18,195 nucleotides of DNA from an uncultured Burkholderiales bacterium (GTDB lineage Bacteria > Pseudomonadota > Gammaproteobacteria > Burkholderiales > Burkholderiaceae_E). Positions 1-6,658 of this stretch are shown in pieces (positions within the stretch are counted from its first letter, which is position 1; each line of letters begins with the position of its first letter). The position numbers and the translations under genes are program-made. The notes beneath the pieces are model-generated. The model worked only from the letters and a program-made list of their open reading frames with translations, was not told where the DNA came from and did not search any database. The stretch is from NCBI GenBank assembly GCA_903898725.1, contig CAIUGQ010000442.1, forward strand, positions 1 to 18,195, given 5' to 3'.

Positions 1-591
1 CGCCATCTGCAGGTGCTCGCGCAGGGTGGGCAGCAGCTTCGCCGCCCACTGCCTGAGTTCGGCGTCCTGCCCCATCCGCGCCTGGCGATCGAAGCGCGCC
101 ACCGCCTTCTGGTGTTCGGCGATCTGGCCCCGCATGTAGGCACGGTCGAAGTCGACGCCGGAACGCGTCTGCAGCGCGTCCATCTCCTTGCGGTGGCGCA
201 GTGCGGGTTCGCCCGGCGGTGTGATGCGTCGCGCGGACGCGAGCTTCGCCAGCTCGTCGTTCGCGGTGTCGTGGTCGTCGATCATCCGCTGCGCGAACAG
301 CCTGACCCTCGGGTCCCGCGCCCTCTGCACGGCGAGCTTGCCCGCCTGCACCGTGGCCACGCCCGACTCGGCGGCCTGGTCGACGAACATGCGATCGGCG
401 CTGGACAGCGTCCCGGCGGTGGTGCCGCCGGGTCCGGCGGCATCGCGTGCGGCCGGGGTCGGCATGCCGTTGGGCGCAGCGGCGGCGGCCCCGATGCCGG
501 GCGAGGCCGAGCCCTGTGACCAGGCGGCGCTCGCGCCGCCCAGGGTGGCGGCGATCGCCGCGGCCAGCAGCGTCGGGGTGAGGCGTTTCAT
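1..591 (-). CDS. Exported DUF4142-family protein (3'-truncated by window edge)
   Basis: Reading the minus strand from ATG at 591 gives 197 codons without a stop, running off the window start, so the C-terminus is missing. Residues 1-26 form a signal peptide: Lys-Arg, then a hydrophobic Leu/Ala stretch, ending near an Ala-X-Ala-type site. A Gly/Ala/Pro-rich linker follows to about residue 60. Residues 63-197 look like a DUF4142 four-helix, ferritin-like domain, with the pattern ADRMFVDQAAESG near 65-77, then FAQRMIDDHDTANDEL at 99-114, and a closing helix with LLPTLREHLQ. The family is periplasmic and its function is not established; some members are annotated as putative outer membrane or stress proteins. 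No clear ribosome binding site lies before this ATG, but it is the only start that gives an intact signal peptide. Family assignment is fairly secure; function is unknown. Confidence 0.8.
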   Translation of the reverse strand, partial: MKRLTPTLLAAAIAATLGGASAAWSQGSASPGIGAAAAAPNGMPTPAARDAAGPGGTTAGTLSSADRMFVDQAAESGVATVQAGKLAVQRARDPRVRLFAQRMIDDHDTANDELAKLASARRITPPGEPALRHRKEMDALQTRSGVDFDRAYMRGQIAEHQKAVARFDRQARMGQDAELRQWAAKLLPTLREHLQMA

Positions 592-704
592 GGAGGTGAG
601 TCTCGCGTGTTCGGTTCGGACTCCCGGGACAGGCAGTCGGCGTGCCCGCAGCGGGGGCGGGAACGCTGTTTGCGTCCAGGGTGCCGTGCACCCCAGGAGA
701 GGCC

Positions 705-1202
705 ATGAGCGCGCACAGCACCCTCGATCCCGACGCCTTCCCGGCGGCCGGCCCGATCCGTCCGCCCGGACACGACGTCGGCTCGCTCGGCCCGAGCCAC
801 CTGTCCGATACCGGCGCCGACAGCCGAGGTGCCGGTGCCTACGGTGCCGCGGTCCTCGGCGCCGACGGCGACTCGGTCGGCACCGGGGTCGACCCCTCGG
901 TGTCCAGGCGAAGCGACGGCCGTGTCGGGACCGACATCGGCTTCGATCGGGTCGTGGGCCCGGGCGAGGCCGGGCTCGGGCGCGGTCTGGACCAGGCCGA
1001 GGAGGCACGACTCGGCGAGACCGACGAGGCCCGGGCAGGTCCCGACGGCATCGGCGATGGCATCGAGATGCAGCGCGACCCAGAGGACTCAGGTGATCCG
1101 GATGACCCGGACCTGCCTGACGAGCCCGAGGAGTCGGACGATCCGGACGACCTCGGCGACCTCGGCGACCTCGGCGACCCCGACGACCCGGACGCGCGCT
1201 GA
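705..1202 (+). CDS. Small, highly acidic hypothetical protein
   Basis: This reads as a 165-residue protein of unknown function. The ATG at 705 is chosen because AGGAGA lies at 695-700; an upstream in-frame ATG at 642 has no such site. There is no signal peptide or membrane segment. The middle (about 76-109) contains a recognisable stretch, DIGFDRVVGPGEAGLG then LDQAEEARLG, resembling a motif I recall from small acidic proteins annotated only as hypothetical in other Proteobacteria. The C-terminal 40 residues are almost entirely Asp, Glu, Pro and Gly, with three Asp-Leu-Gly repeats. The protein must be strongly anionic and probably disordered. It lies between two minus-strand genes, tail to tail with the following lipoprotein gene (16 nt apart). 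Open frames also exist on the opposite strand, but the start signal favours this one. Confidence 0.6.
   Translation: MSAHSTLDPDAFPAAGPIRPPGHDVGSLGPSHLSDTGADSRGAGAYGAAVLGADGDSVGTGVDPSVSRRSDGRVGTDIGFDRVVGPGEAGLGRGLDQAEEARLGETDEARAGPDGIGDGIEMQRDPEDSGDPDDPDLPDEPEESDDPDDLGDLGDLGDPDDPDAR
1149..1175 (+). repeat. Three tandem 9-bp repeats (GACCTCGGC) in acidic tail
   Basis: The unit GACCTCGGC occurs three times head to tail and stays in frame, coding Asp-Leu-Gly three times. It continues into degenerate Asp-Pro/Asp-Asp codons on both sides. Such a perfect short array could change copy number by slippage without breaking the frame. Confidence 0.8.
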
Positions 1203-1218
1203 GTCGTCGGTCGTCCGG

Positions 1219-2730
1219 TCACTCGTCGCCGGCGAGGGGCGAGGCGGTGCCGCGCCCGAAGCGACGCTCGAGCAGATCCGCATCGTCGAAGTGGCGCCGA
1301 CCGACGAACGCGGTCGCATGCCGTCCCCACTGGCGCATCGAGCCGGCATCGGCGATGCCCATCGGCCAGAACAGCCACCGTTCGGCCCGTTCGGTGCCGC
1401 GCACCCGTCCGCGCGGATCGAAGAGGCTCCTGCTGCCCCCGGCAGGGTCCGGGAGCGTGCGGAGCAGGTCATCGTCGACGAGGGCGTAGCCCGCATCGGC
1501 CGGCTGCGTGTCGTCGACGGTGTCGATCCCTTCGACGGCGTGGGTACGGGCGGCGAGCCGCACGCGCACCCGGGCACCGGGCGGCACCTCGCGCAGCACC
1601 GCGGGCGAGAACGCCCATTCTTCGGAGGGATCGGGCGCGGGCCGCGCCCGGCGCGCGCCCACCGGCACGAAGAGGTGCCAGCAGCCGCAGGCGTGGATCG
1701 AGTCCACCATCGCGACGCGGCCGCGGTCGTCGAGGGTCAGCCGCAGCATCACGCCATCGAGATGTCCGGCCAGCAGATCGACCGGACCGACGGGCGCGCG
1801 TCGTGGGAACCAGGCGGTGTAGACGAGCTGCACGCGCACGGCGCCCTCCCAGCGGGTGTAGGCGAGGCGGGCGTAGACCTGCGGCTGCGCGGTGTCGACC
1901 CGCACGCGATCGTCTCCATCCCGCAGCAGCCGGCCGAAGCGGTCGTCCTCGCCGGAGCCGGCCAGCGCGAACACCGGGGCGTGCGCGGCGAGCAGCGCCT
2001 CGCGGCGGGCGGCACCCAGCATCGGCACGCCCAGCGCGTCGAGCTCGGTGCGCGGCGGCGCGCCGCTCGCGGGGGCAGGCGGCCCGCCGTGCTCGCGCGC
2101 CGGCGCGAAGCGCCGCGTCCCCTCCGCGATGCGGCCTGCATGTCGGGCGAACGAGGCCTGCATCGCCGCTTCCTCGCGGCGCACGCCTGCACCGAAGGCG
2201 AGCGCGGCGACGGGATAGAGCCCGAGCACGCGCTGCCAGTCGACATAGTCGTCCGGAACCCGCACCGCGGCGCGCAGGCGGGCGAGCGCGTCCGCATCGG
2301 CCGCGAAGGATCCGGTCTCGATCCGGCCGCAGCGCTCGATCGCGGCGGCGATCGGCTGCGGGGCCACCGTGGCGGCGATCGCCGAGCGCTGCGCCTCGGG
2401 CAGGTTCGCGAGCTCGATGCGGCGCGCCTCCGCGTCGGCGGCGCGCAGCCGCTCGAGCCAGGCGCTCACCGCCTGTGGCGCGAGCGGCTCGGTGGCGAAC
2501 GACGCCTCGAAGCGGCCCGCGCGCAGCCAGCGTGTCCCGGCGACGCGGGTGGATTGGGCGTCGCCCGTGCCGGCCCGACCGACCGCCTCGTCGAGCGTGT
2601 CGGCCAGCGCCCGGCAGGCCGCGTCGGTCGGCACCCCCGTGCCGACCGCAGCGCCCGGCAGGCCCGTGCAGGCGCCCAGCAGCGTCAGGCAGGCGAGCGA
2701 CACGGCGGTCAGACCAGAGCGGACGGGCAT
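1219..2730 (-). CDS. Uncharacterised lipoprotein with HxCxCxH motif
   Basis: The product is 503 residues and I do not recognise a named domain. The start at 2730 gives a short lipoprotein signal peptide: MPVRS, a hydrophobic core, then lipobox LLGAC with Cys21 as the predicted lipidated residue. The open frame extends further upstream, but that part is basic, low-complexity shadow sequence. The mature protein has an Ala-rich helical first half (about 35-260). A second half appears conserved-looking, with VRVQLVYTAWFPR (298-310) and DSIHACGCWH (343-352), which places two Cys and two His within seven residues and suggests metal or haem binding. An aromatic C-terminal segment with WLFWPMGIAD lies near 452-461. 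It is divergent from the tungstate transporter genes, but nothing shows it is a binding protein for them. Likely membrane-anchored, facing the periplasm. Confidence 0.8.
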   Translation of the reverse strand: MPVRSGLTAVSLACLTLLGACTGLPGAAVGTGVPTDAACRALADTLDEAVGRAGTGDAQSTRVAGTRWLRAGRFEASFATEPLAPQAVSAWLERLRAADAEARRIELANLPEAQRSAIAATVAPQPIAAAIERCGRIETGSFAADADALARLRAAVRVPDDYVDWQRVLGLYPVAALAFGAGVRREEAAMQASFARHAGRIAEGTRRFAPAREHGGPPAPASGAPPRTELDALGVPMLGAARREALLAAHAPVFALAGSGEDDRFGRLLRDGDDRVRVDTAQPQVYARLAYTRWEGAVRVQLVYTAWFPRRAPVGPVDLLAGHLDGVMLRLTLDDRGRVAMVDSIHACGCWHLFVPVGARRARPAPDPSEEWAFSPAVLREVPPGARVRVRLAARTHAVEGIDTVDDTQPADAGYALVDDDLLRTLPDPAGGSRSLFDPRGRVRGTERAERWLFWPMGIADAGSMRQWGRHATAFVGRRHFDDADLLERRFGRGTASPLAGDE

Positions 2731-2759
2731 CGGCAGGGAAGGGGCGACTCGGAGGGCCG

Positions 2760-2765
2760 ATGCTA
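2760..2765 (-). promoter_or_regulatory. Possible -10 box for the lipoprotein gene
   Basis: On the minus strand the hexamer reads TAGCAT, 29 nt before the ATG at 2730. No good -35 hexamer is visible at the expected distance. It is divergent from the candidate tupB -10 about 50 bp away. Confidence 0.35.
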
Positions 2766-2813
2766 GGCCCGGCGAGCGCGGCGCGCCACTCCGGATGCAG
2801 CGAGGCGACCTGC

Positions 2814-2819
2814 TAGAGT
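2814..2819 (+). promoter_or_regulatory. Possible -10 box for tupBC
   Basis: TAGAGT lies 44 nt upstream of the chosen tupB ATG, which would give a short leader of roughly 35-40 nt. No convincing -35 is seen. No ModE-like TATA palindrome or molybdenum/tungsten cofactor riboswitch was recognised between 2731 and 2863. Confidence 0.3.
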
Positions 2820-2863
2820 CACGGCCCAGTCGAGAGCGGGGCGGGACGATCGATGGACGGGCG

Positions 2864-3568
2864 ATGGACGGTGTGACGGCGAGCGCGGGCCGGGCGGTCG
2901 GGCTGGTGCTCGATGGTGACGGCGCGCTGTGGTCGATCGTCGGACTGAGCCTGCAGGTCAGCGGCCTGGCCACGCTGCTGGCGGCGGTGATCGCGCTGCC
3001 CGTCGCCGCGTGGCTCGCCCTGACGCCCTTCCCGGGGCGCGGCGCGGTGATCGCCGTGCTCAATGCGCTGATGGGGCTGCCGGCGGTGGTTGTCGGTCTG
3101 CTCGTCTACCTGCTGCTGTCGCGCGCCGGCCCGCTCGGTCCGTTCGGCCTGCTCTTCACGCCGACCGCGATGGTCATCGCGCAGTCGATCCTGGTGCTGC
3201 CGCTGGTGGCCGCGCTCGGGCGGCAGACGCTCGAGGACACGCTCGCCGAATGCGGGCCGTATCTGCGTTCGCTCGGCGCGAGCCGCCTGCAGACCATCCG
3301 CACGCTGCTCTGGGAGGGGCGCTTCTCGCTGTTCACCGCGGTGCTCGCCGGGTTCGGGCGCGCGGCGGCGGAGGTCGGCGCGGTGATGATGGTCGGCGGC
3401 AACATCGACGGCGTCACCCGCGTGATGACGACCGCGATCGCGCTCGAGACGAGCAAGGGCGACCTGCCACTGGCCCTCGGACTCGGTCTGGTGCTGCTCG
3501 CCGTCGTGGTGGCGGTCAACGCGTGCGCATTCGGCGTGCGGCAGTATGCGGTCCGTCGGTTCGGCTGA
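2864..3568 (+). CDS. tupB: Tungstate-type ABC transporter permease TupB
   Basis: This 234-residue integral membrane protein is the permease of a tungstate/molybdate-type ABC importer in the inner membrane. Hydrophobic segments lie at about 23-52, 60-86, 100-119, 154-178 and 201-225. The EAA-type loop that contacts the ATPase is at about 127-149 (LAECGPYLRSLGASRL). The segment EVGAVMMVGGNIDGVTRVMT (170-189) followed by AIALETSKGDLPLALGLG is characteristic of TupB/WtpB-type permeases. The start at 2864 is preferred because it gives a short cytoplasmic N-terminus close to the first membrane segment; the frame stays open far upstream. It overlaps the ATPase gene by 23 nt, so the two are co-translated. 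The usual partner, the binding protein TupA, is not adjacent. Substrate (tungstate rather than another oxyanion) is inferred from family resemblance. Confidence 0.85.
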   Translation: MDGVTASAGRAVGLVLDGDGALWSIVGLSLQVSGLATLLAAVIALPVAAWLALTPFPGRGAVIAVLNALMGLPAVVVGLLVYLLLSRAGPLGPFGLLFTPTAMVIAQSILVLPLVAALGRQTLEDTLAECGPYLRSLGASRLQTIRTLLWEGRFSLFTAVLAGFGRAAAEVGAVMMVGGNIDGVTRVMTTAIALETSKGDLPLALGLGLVLLAVVVAVNACAFGVRQYAVRRFG

Positions 3569-4295
3569 ACCGCCGCCGCCCGGCGACGGCGCGGTGCTCC
3601 GGCTGCGCGGCGTCGGGCTGCGCGCGGGCACGGTCGACGTGCTGTCCGGGGTCGATCTCGAGGTGCCGCTCGCCGGCCGCACGGTGGTGGTGGGCCCGAA
3701 CGGCGCGGGCAAGAGCACGCTGCTCGCCGTGATGCACGGTGTGCTCGCGGCGTCATCGGGCACGATCGGCGGCGTCGATGCGCAGGGCGCGGCCTGTCGG
3801 CCGCGGCTCGCCCTCGTGTTCCAGCGTCCGGTCATGCTCCGGCGCAGTGCCCGCGCGAACGTCGAGCATGCGCTGTCGATCGCCGGACTGCCGGTGTCGG
3901 AGCGCGCGGCCCGGGCCGACGCCGCGCTTGCCGACGTCGGGCTCGCCTATGCGGCCGGGCGGCCCGCACGCCGGCTCTCCGGCGGCGAGCAGCAGCGCCT
4001 GGCGATCGCGCGCGCGCAGGCGCTCGCCCCCGACTGCCTGCTGCTCGACGAGCCGACCTCGAGCCTCGATCCCGCGTCGGGTGCCGCGATCGAGCGGCAT
4101 CTGATGGCGCTGTCCGCGCGCGGGGTCGGTCTGCTGATGACGACCCACGATCTGGCCCAGGCGCGCCGGGTGGCCGAGTGGGTCGTGCTGCTGCACCGCG
4201 GCCGTGTCGTCGAGGCCGGGGCGGCGCAGGCCTTCTTCGCCTCGCCCCGCACCGAGCTGGCGCGCCGTTTCCTGGCCGGCGACTGGCTCGACTGA
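3546..4295 (+). CDS. tupC: Tungstate-type ABC transporter ATPase TupC
   Basis: This is a complete 249-residue ABC ATPase that would energise the TupB permease from the cytoplasmic face. Visible motifs in order are Walker A GPNGAGKST (50-58), Q-loop Gln93 in VFQRP, signature LSGGEQQR (144-151), Walker B LLLDEP (165-170), D-loop SSLDP, and switch His201 in MTTHD. There is no extra C-terminal TOBE-like regulatory domain, as is usual for TupC, in contrast to ModC. The ATG at 3546 sits inside the end of tupB (23-nt overlap), a classic sign of a single operon and coupled translation. The gene ends tail to tail with fumC, 51 bp away. ATPase identity is near certain; the substrate follows only from the paired permease. 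Confidence 0.88.
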   Translation: MRSVGSAEPPPPGDGAVLRLRGVGLRAGTVDVLSGVDLEVPLAGRTVVVGPNGAGKSTLLAVMHGVLAASSGTIGGVDAQGAACRPRLALVFQRPVMLRRSARANVEHALSIAGLPVSERAARADAALADVGLAYAAGRPARRLSGGEQQRLAIARAQALAPDCLLLDEPTSSLDPASGAAIERHLMALSARGVGLLMTTHDLAQARRVAEWVVLLHRGRVVEAGAAQAFFASPRTELARRFLAGDWLD

Positions 4296-4338
4296 AGGCC
4301 GCCCGCAGGGCAGGGCAGCACACGCCGCGCCGCCTGCA

Positions 4339-4355
4339 CCGCGCGATCAGCGCGG
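4339..4355. terminator. GC-rich hairpin between convergent tupC and fumC
   Basis: CCGCGC-GATCA-GCGCGG is a perfect 6-bp stem with a 5-nt loop. The fumC stop codon (4347-4349 on the minus strand) lies inside the loop. There is no run of T on either side, so it is not a textbook intrinsic terminator; it might stall polymerase or protect the 3' end of convergent transcripts. Confidence 0.3.
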
Positions 4356-5750
4356 CGGCAGACCTGACATCACACGCGGATCGACCCAGCGATCGAAGTC
4401 CGCCTGCGTCACCCCTTCGGCGATCGCCGCCTCGCGCAGGGTGATGTCGGCGCTGCCCGCCCGCTGGACGATTCGGGCCGTCGCGTCGTAGCCGATGTGC
4501 GGTGCAAGTGCCGTCGCCAGCATGCGGCTGTGCGCGACATGGGCGGCGATGCGCGCGCCGTCGGCCTCGATCCCGACGACGCAGTGCACGGTGAACGATC
4601 GCGCCGCGTCGGCGATCAGCCGCGCGCTCTGCAGGGCGGCATGCGCGAGCAGCGGCTTGTAGACGTTGAGCTCGAGCATGCCGCCCGCGCCGGCCATCGC
4701 CACGGTCGTGTTGTTGCCGATCACCTGCACGCAGGCCATCGCGAGCGCCTCGGCCTGCGTCGGGTTGACCTTGCCCGGCATGATCGAGCTGCCCGGCTCG
4801 TTCGCGGGCAGGTGCAGTTCGCCGAAGCCGGCATCGGGTCCGCTCGCGAGGAGCCGGACGTCGTTGGCGATCCGCAGCAGCGAGACCGCTGCCGCGGCGA
4901 GTGCGCCGTGTGCGGCCACCACCGGATCATGCGCACCGATCAGGGCGAAGCGGTCCGAGGCAGGCTCGAAGGGCAGCCCGCAGTCCTCGGCCAGTTCGCG
5001 CGCGACCGCCGCGCCGAAGCCTGCGGGTGCGTTCAGCCCGGTGCCCACGGCGGTGCCGCCGATCGGCAGCGGCATCAGGTCCGCCAGCGCCGGCGCGAGC
5101 GCCCGGCGCGCACGCTCGATCTGGCTGGCCCAGCCGCCGAACGCCTGCCCCATCGTCATCGGCACCGCATCCTGCAGATGGGTGCGGCCGATCTTCACGA
5201 TCCCCGCGAACGCCTCGCCGCGTTCGCGCAGCGCCACGGCGAGCGCATGCAGGGCAGGCCCGACCTCGTCCGAGAGGGCGATCGCGAGCGCGACGTGCAG
5301 CGCGGTCGGGATCACGTCGTTCGAGGACTGGGCGCGGTTGACGTCGTCGTTCGGGTGCACGGGCCCGCCGCCCTCGAGCCTGGCTCCGGCCAGCCGGGCC
5401 AGCACCTCGTTCATGTTCATGTTCGTCTGGGTGCCCGAACCGGTCTGCCAGATCGGCAGCGGAAAGGCTTGCGCATGGCCGCCGTCCGCGACTTCGCTCG
5501 CGGCCGACTCGATCGCCGTCGCGAGCGCCGTGGGCATCGTGCCGCCGGCCCGATGCGCGCGGGCGGCGGCGCGCTTGACGCGCGCGAGCGCCCGGATCAG
5601 CGCCCCGGGCCAGCGTTCGGTCGAGATGGCGAAATGCTCGAGCGCGCGCTGCGTCTGGGCGCCCCAGAGCGCGTCGGCGGGCACCGCGACCTCGCCCAGG
5701 GTGTCGCGTTCGATGCGGACGGCGGCAGTGACCGGCTGCGACGGGCTCAC
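4347..5750 (-). CDS. fumC: Class II fumarate hydratase FumC
   Basis: The enzyme interconverts fumarate and L-malate in the TCA cycle. It is the iron-independent, homotetrameric cytoplasmic type. At 467 residues it matches the usual length of FumC. Motifs seen are the N-terminal DALWGAQTQRALEHF (26-40), GSGTQTNMNMNE (104-115), SSND (142-145), GRTHLQDA with the catalytic-site His191, and the fumarase/aspartase signature GSSIMPGKVNPTQAEA (320-335), whose flexible loop carries the catalytic Ser. The start codon is GTG at 5750, overlapping the TGA of the upstream gene as GTGA, which indicates translational coupling. Aspartase and argininosuccinate lyase share the fold, but the full pattern and length fit fumarase. 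Confidence is very high. Confidence 0.96.
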   Translation of the reverse strand: MSPSQPVTAAVRIERDTLGEVAVPADALWGAQTQRALEHFAISTERWPGALIRALARVKRAAARAHRAGGTMPTALATAIESAASEVADGGHAQAFPLPIWQTGSGTQTNMNMNEVLARLAGARLEGGGPVHPNDDVNRAQSSNDVIPTALHVALAIALSDEVGPALHALAVALRERGEAFAGIVKIGRTHLQDAVPMTMGQAFGGWASQIERARRALAPALADLMPLPIGGTAVGTGLNAPAGFGAAVARELAEDCGLPFEPASDRFALIGAHDPVVAAHGALAAAAVSLLRIANDVRLLASGPDAGFGELHLPANEPGSSIMPGKVNPTQAEALAMACVQVIGNNTTVAMAGAGGMLELNVYKPLLAHAALQSARLIADAARSFTVHCVVGIEADGARIAAHVAHSRMLATALAPHIGYDATARIVQRAGSADITLREAAIAEGVTQADFDRWVDPRVMSGLPPR

Positions 5751-6385
5751 GCCTGGGGCGTGCCCGCTGCAGGCGCGATCTGTTCGCGCGGCTCGACCGG
5801 GTCCCAGTCCACCCAGCGGCCGTCCGCCCAGCGCGCCGGTGCCCGCTCCAGCCCGATCGCGCCGGCCTCGCGCAGGTGGCGCAGTGCCCGCTGCTCGTCA
5901 TCGGCGCCGAGGTCTGTCCGAACCGCGAAGACGACGCCGCCCGGCCGCCCGACCGGATGCTCCGGCGTATCGGGCATCGTCGAGCCGTCCTCGCTCGCGC
6001 CGACGCCGCCCAGCAGGACGCCGCCCAGGGCACCGACCGCGGCGGCGGTCAGGATCACCGGGCCGGCCAGCGGCGCCGTCGCGACGACCGCACCGATCGC
6101 GAATCCGATGGCCGCGCCCGCGACGCCGCCTTCCGCCGCCCCTTCGCCGATCCGCGTCGAACCCGCGTCGGCGCTGGAATCACCGCCGATCGGGGTCGCG
6201 TCGTGGCGACCGGAGGGGCCGGTGTAGAACACCTCGATGTCGCCCGGCGAGAAGCCGTCGTCGAGCAGCGTGTGCCGCAGGGCATCCGCCTGCGCCCAGG
6301 TGCCCAGCCGGCCGGAGACGGTGGTTGCCGATTCGGTCTGCGCGGCGTCGCGACCGGGAAGGGAGTCTGAGGTCGTCATCGTCAT
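5747..6385 (-). CDS. Glycine-rich hydrophobic stress-type protein
   Basis: The product is 212 residues. The N-terminal third (about 22-55) resembles the small alpha/beta fold of 'general stress protein 17M'-like proteins (SGRLGTWAQADALRHTLLDD, then GFSPGDIEVFY). It continues with GPSGRHDATPIGGD (56-69). A long Gly/Ala-rich hydrophobic stretch at about 85-130 looks like a glycine zipper or double membrane-inserting hairpin. The last 60 residues are soluble, with VVFAVRTDL (151-159) forming a likely beta strand. I know similar proteins only as hypothetical proteins. The start at 6385 (MTMTTSDS) was chosen over a longer, Pro/Arg-rich upstream extension. It is the first gene of an operon with fumC, overlapping it by 4 nt. 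A role at the membrane under stress is a guess. Confidence 0.7.
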   Translation of the reverse strand: MTMTTSDSLPGRDAAQTESATTVSGRLGTWAQADALRHTLLDDGFSPGDIEVFYTGPSGRHDATPIGGDSSADAGSTRIGEGAAEGGVAGAAIGFAIGAVVATAPLAGPVILTAAAVGALGGVLLGGVGASEDGSTMPDTPEHPVGRPGGVVFAVRTDLGADDEQRALRHLREAGAIGLERAPARWADGRWVDWDPVEPREQIAPAAGTPQA

Positions 6386-6500
6386 GGGGCGCCTGGTTCG
6401 TGGAGGGACTCGGTCCCGCAGGGATGGGCGCGGTGCCGATGTGCCGAGGGGCGCCCACGCGGCCGCGGCGGGCGGGGGCACTCGCCCCGGGTCCTGAGGA

Positions 6501-6567
6501 CGGGCAAGCGGCATGCCCGGCCGGATACCTGCCAGGTATCGGCCTGGCATCGGCGTGGTATCGGCCA
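6501..6567. promoter_or_regulatory. Cluster of palindromes and three 11-bp direct repeats
   Basis: In the 273-bp gap between two divergent operons, several perfect dyads are packed together: CGGGCA-N7-TGCCCG (6501-6519), GATACCT-GCC-AGGTATC (6524-6540) and TGCCAGG-N6-CCTGGCA (6530-6549). Overlapping these are three head-to-tail 11-bp units, GGTATCGGCCT (6535-6545), GGCATCGGCGT (6546-6556) and GGTATCGGCCA (6557-6567). The 11-bp period places each copy on the same face of the helix. This looks like an operator for a regulator controlling the stress-protein/fumC operon, the phosphotransferase/enolase operon, or both. No regulator gene lies next to it. The rest of the gap holds a small hairpin (6405-6417) and the phosphotransferase -10 box. 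Confidence 0.5.
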
Positions 6568-6643
6568 GACCCCGGCCTGCCCGCAGCCCGACCGCCGGTG
6601 CCGGGTCGGTGGCACGGCGAAGCTCGAGCCCGTCGCGTGCGCC

Positions 6644-6649
6644 TACAAT
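6644..6649 (+). promoter_or_regulatory. -10 box for the phosphotransferase gene (near-leaderless)
   Basis: TACAAT differs from the consensus TATAAT at one base and ends 9 nt before the ATG at 6659. Transcription would begin within a few bases of the start codon, leaving no room for a ribosome binding site. No good -35 is seen. Confidence 0.5.
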
Positions 6650-6658
6650 CGCCACCCC

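Noticed and set aside
642..704. Upstream in-frame ATG (642) as start of the acidic protein
   Set aside because: No ribosome binding site, whereas the ATG at 705 has AGGAGA five to ten bases upstream.
2731..2863. Possible tungsten/molybdenum cofactor riboswitch or ModE site upstream of tupB
   Set aside because: No ModE-type TATA palindrome and no recognisable conserved riboswitch core; the leader from the candidate -10 is too short for a riboswitch.
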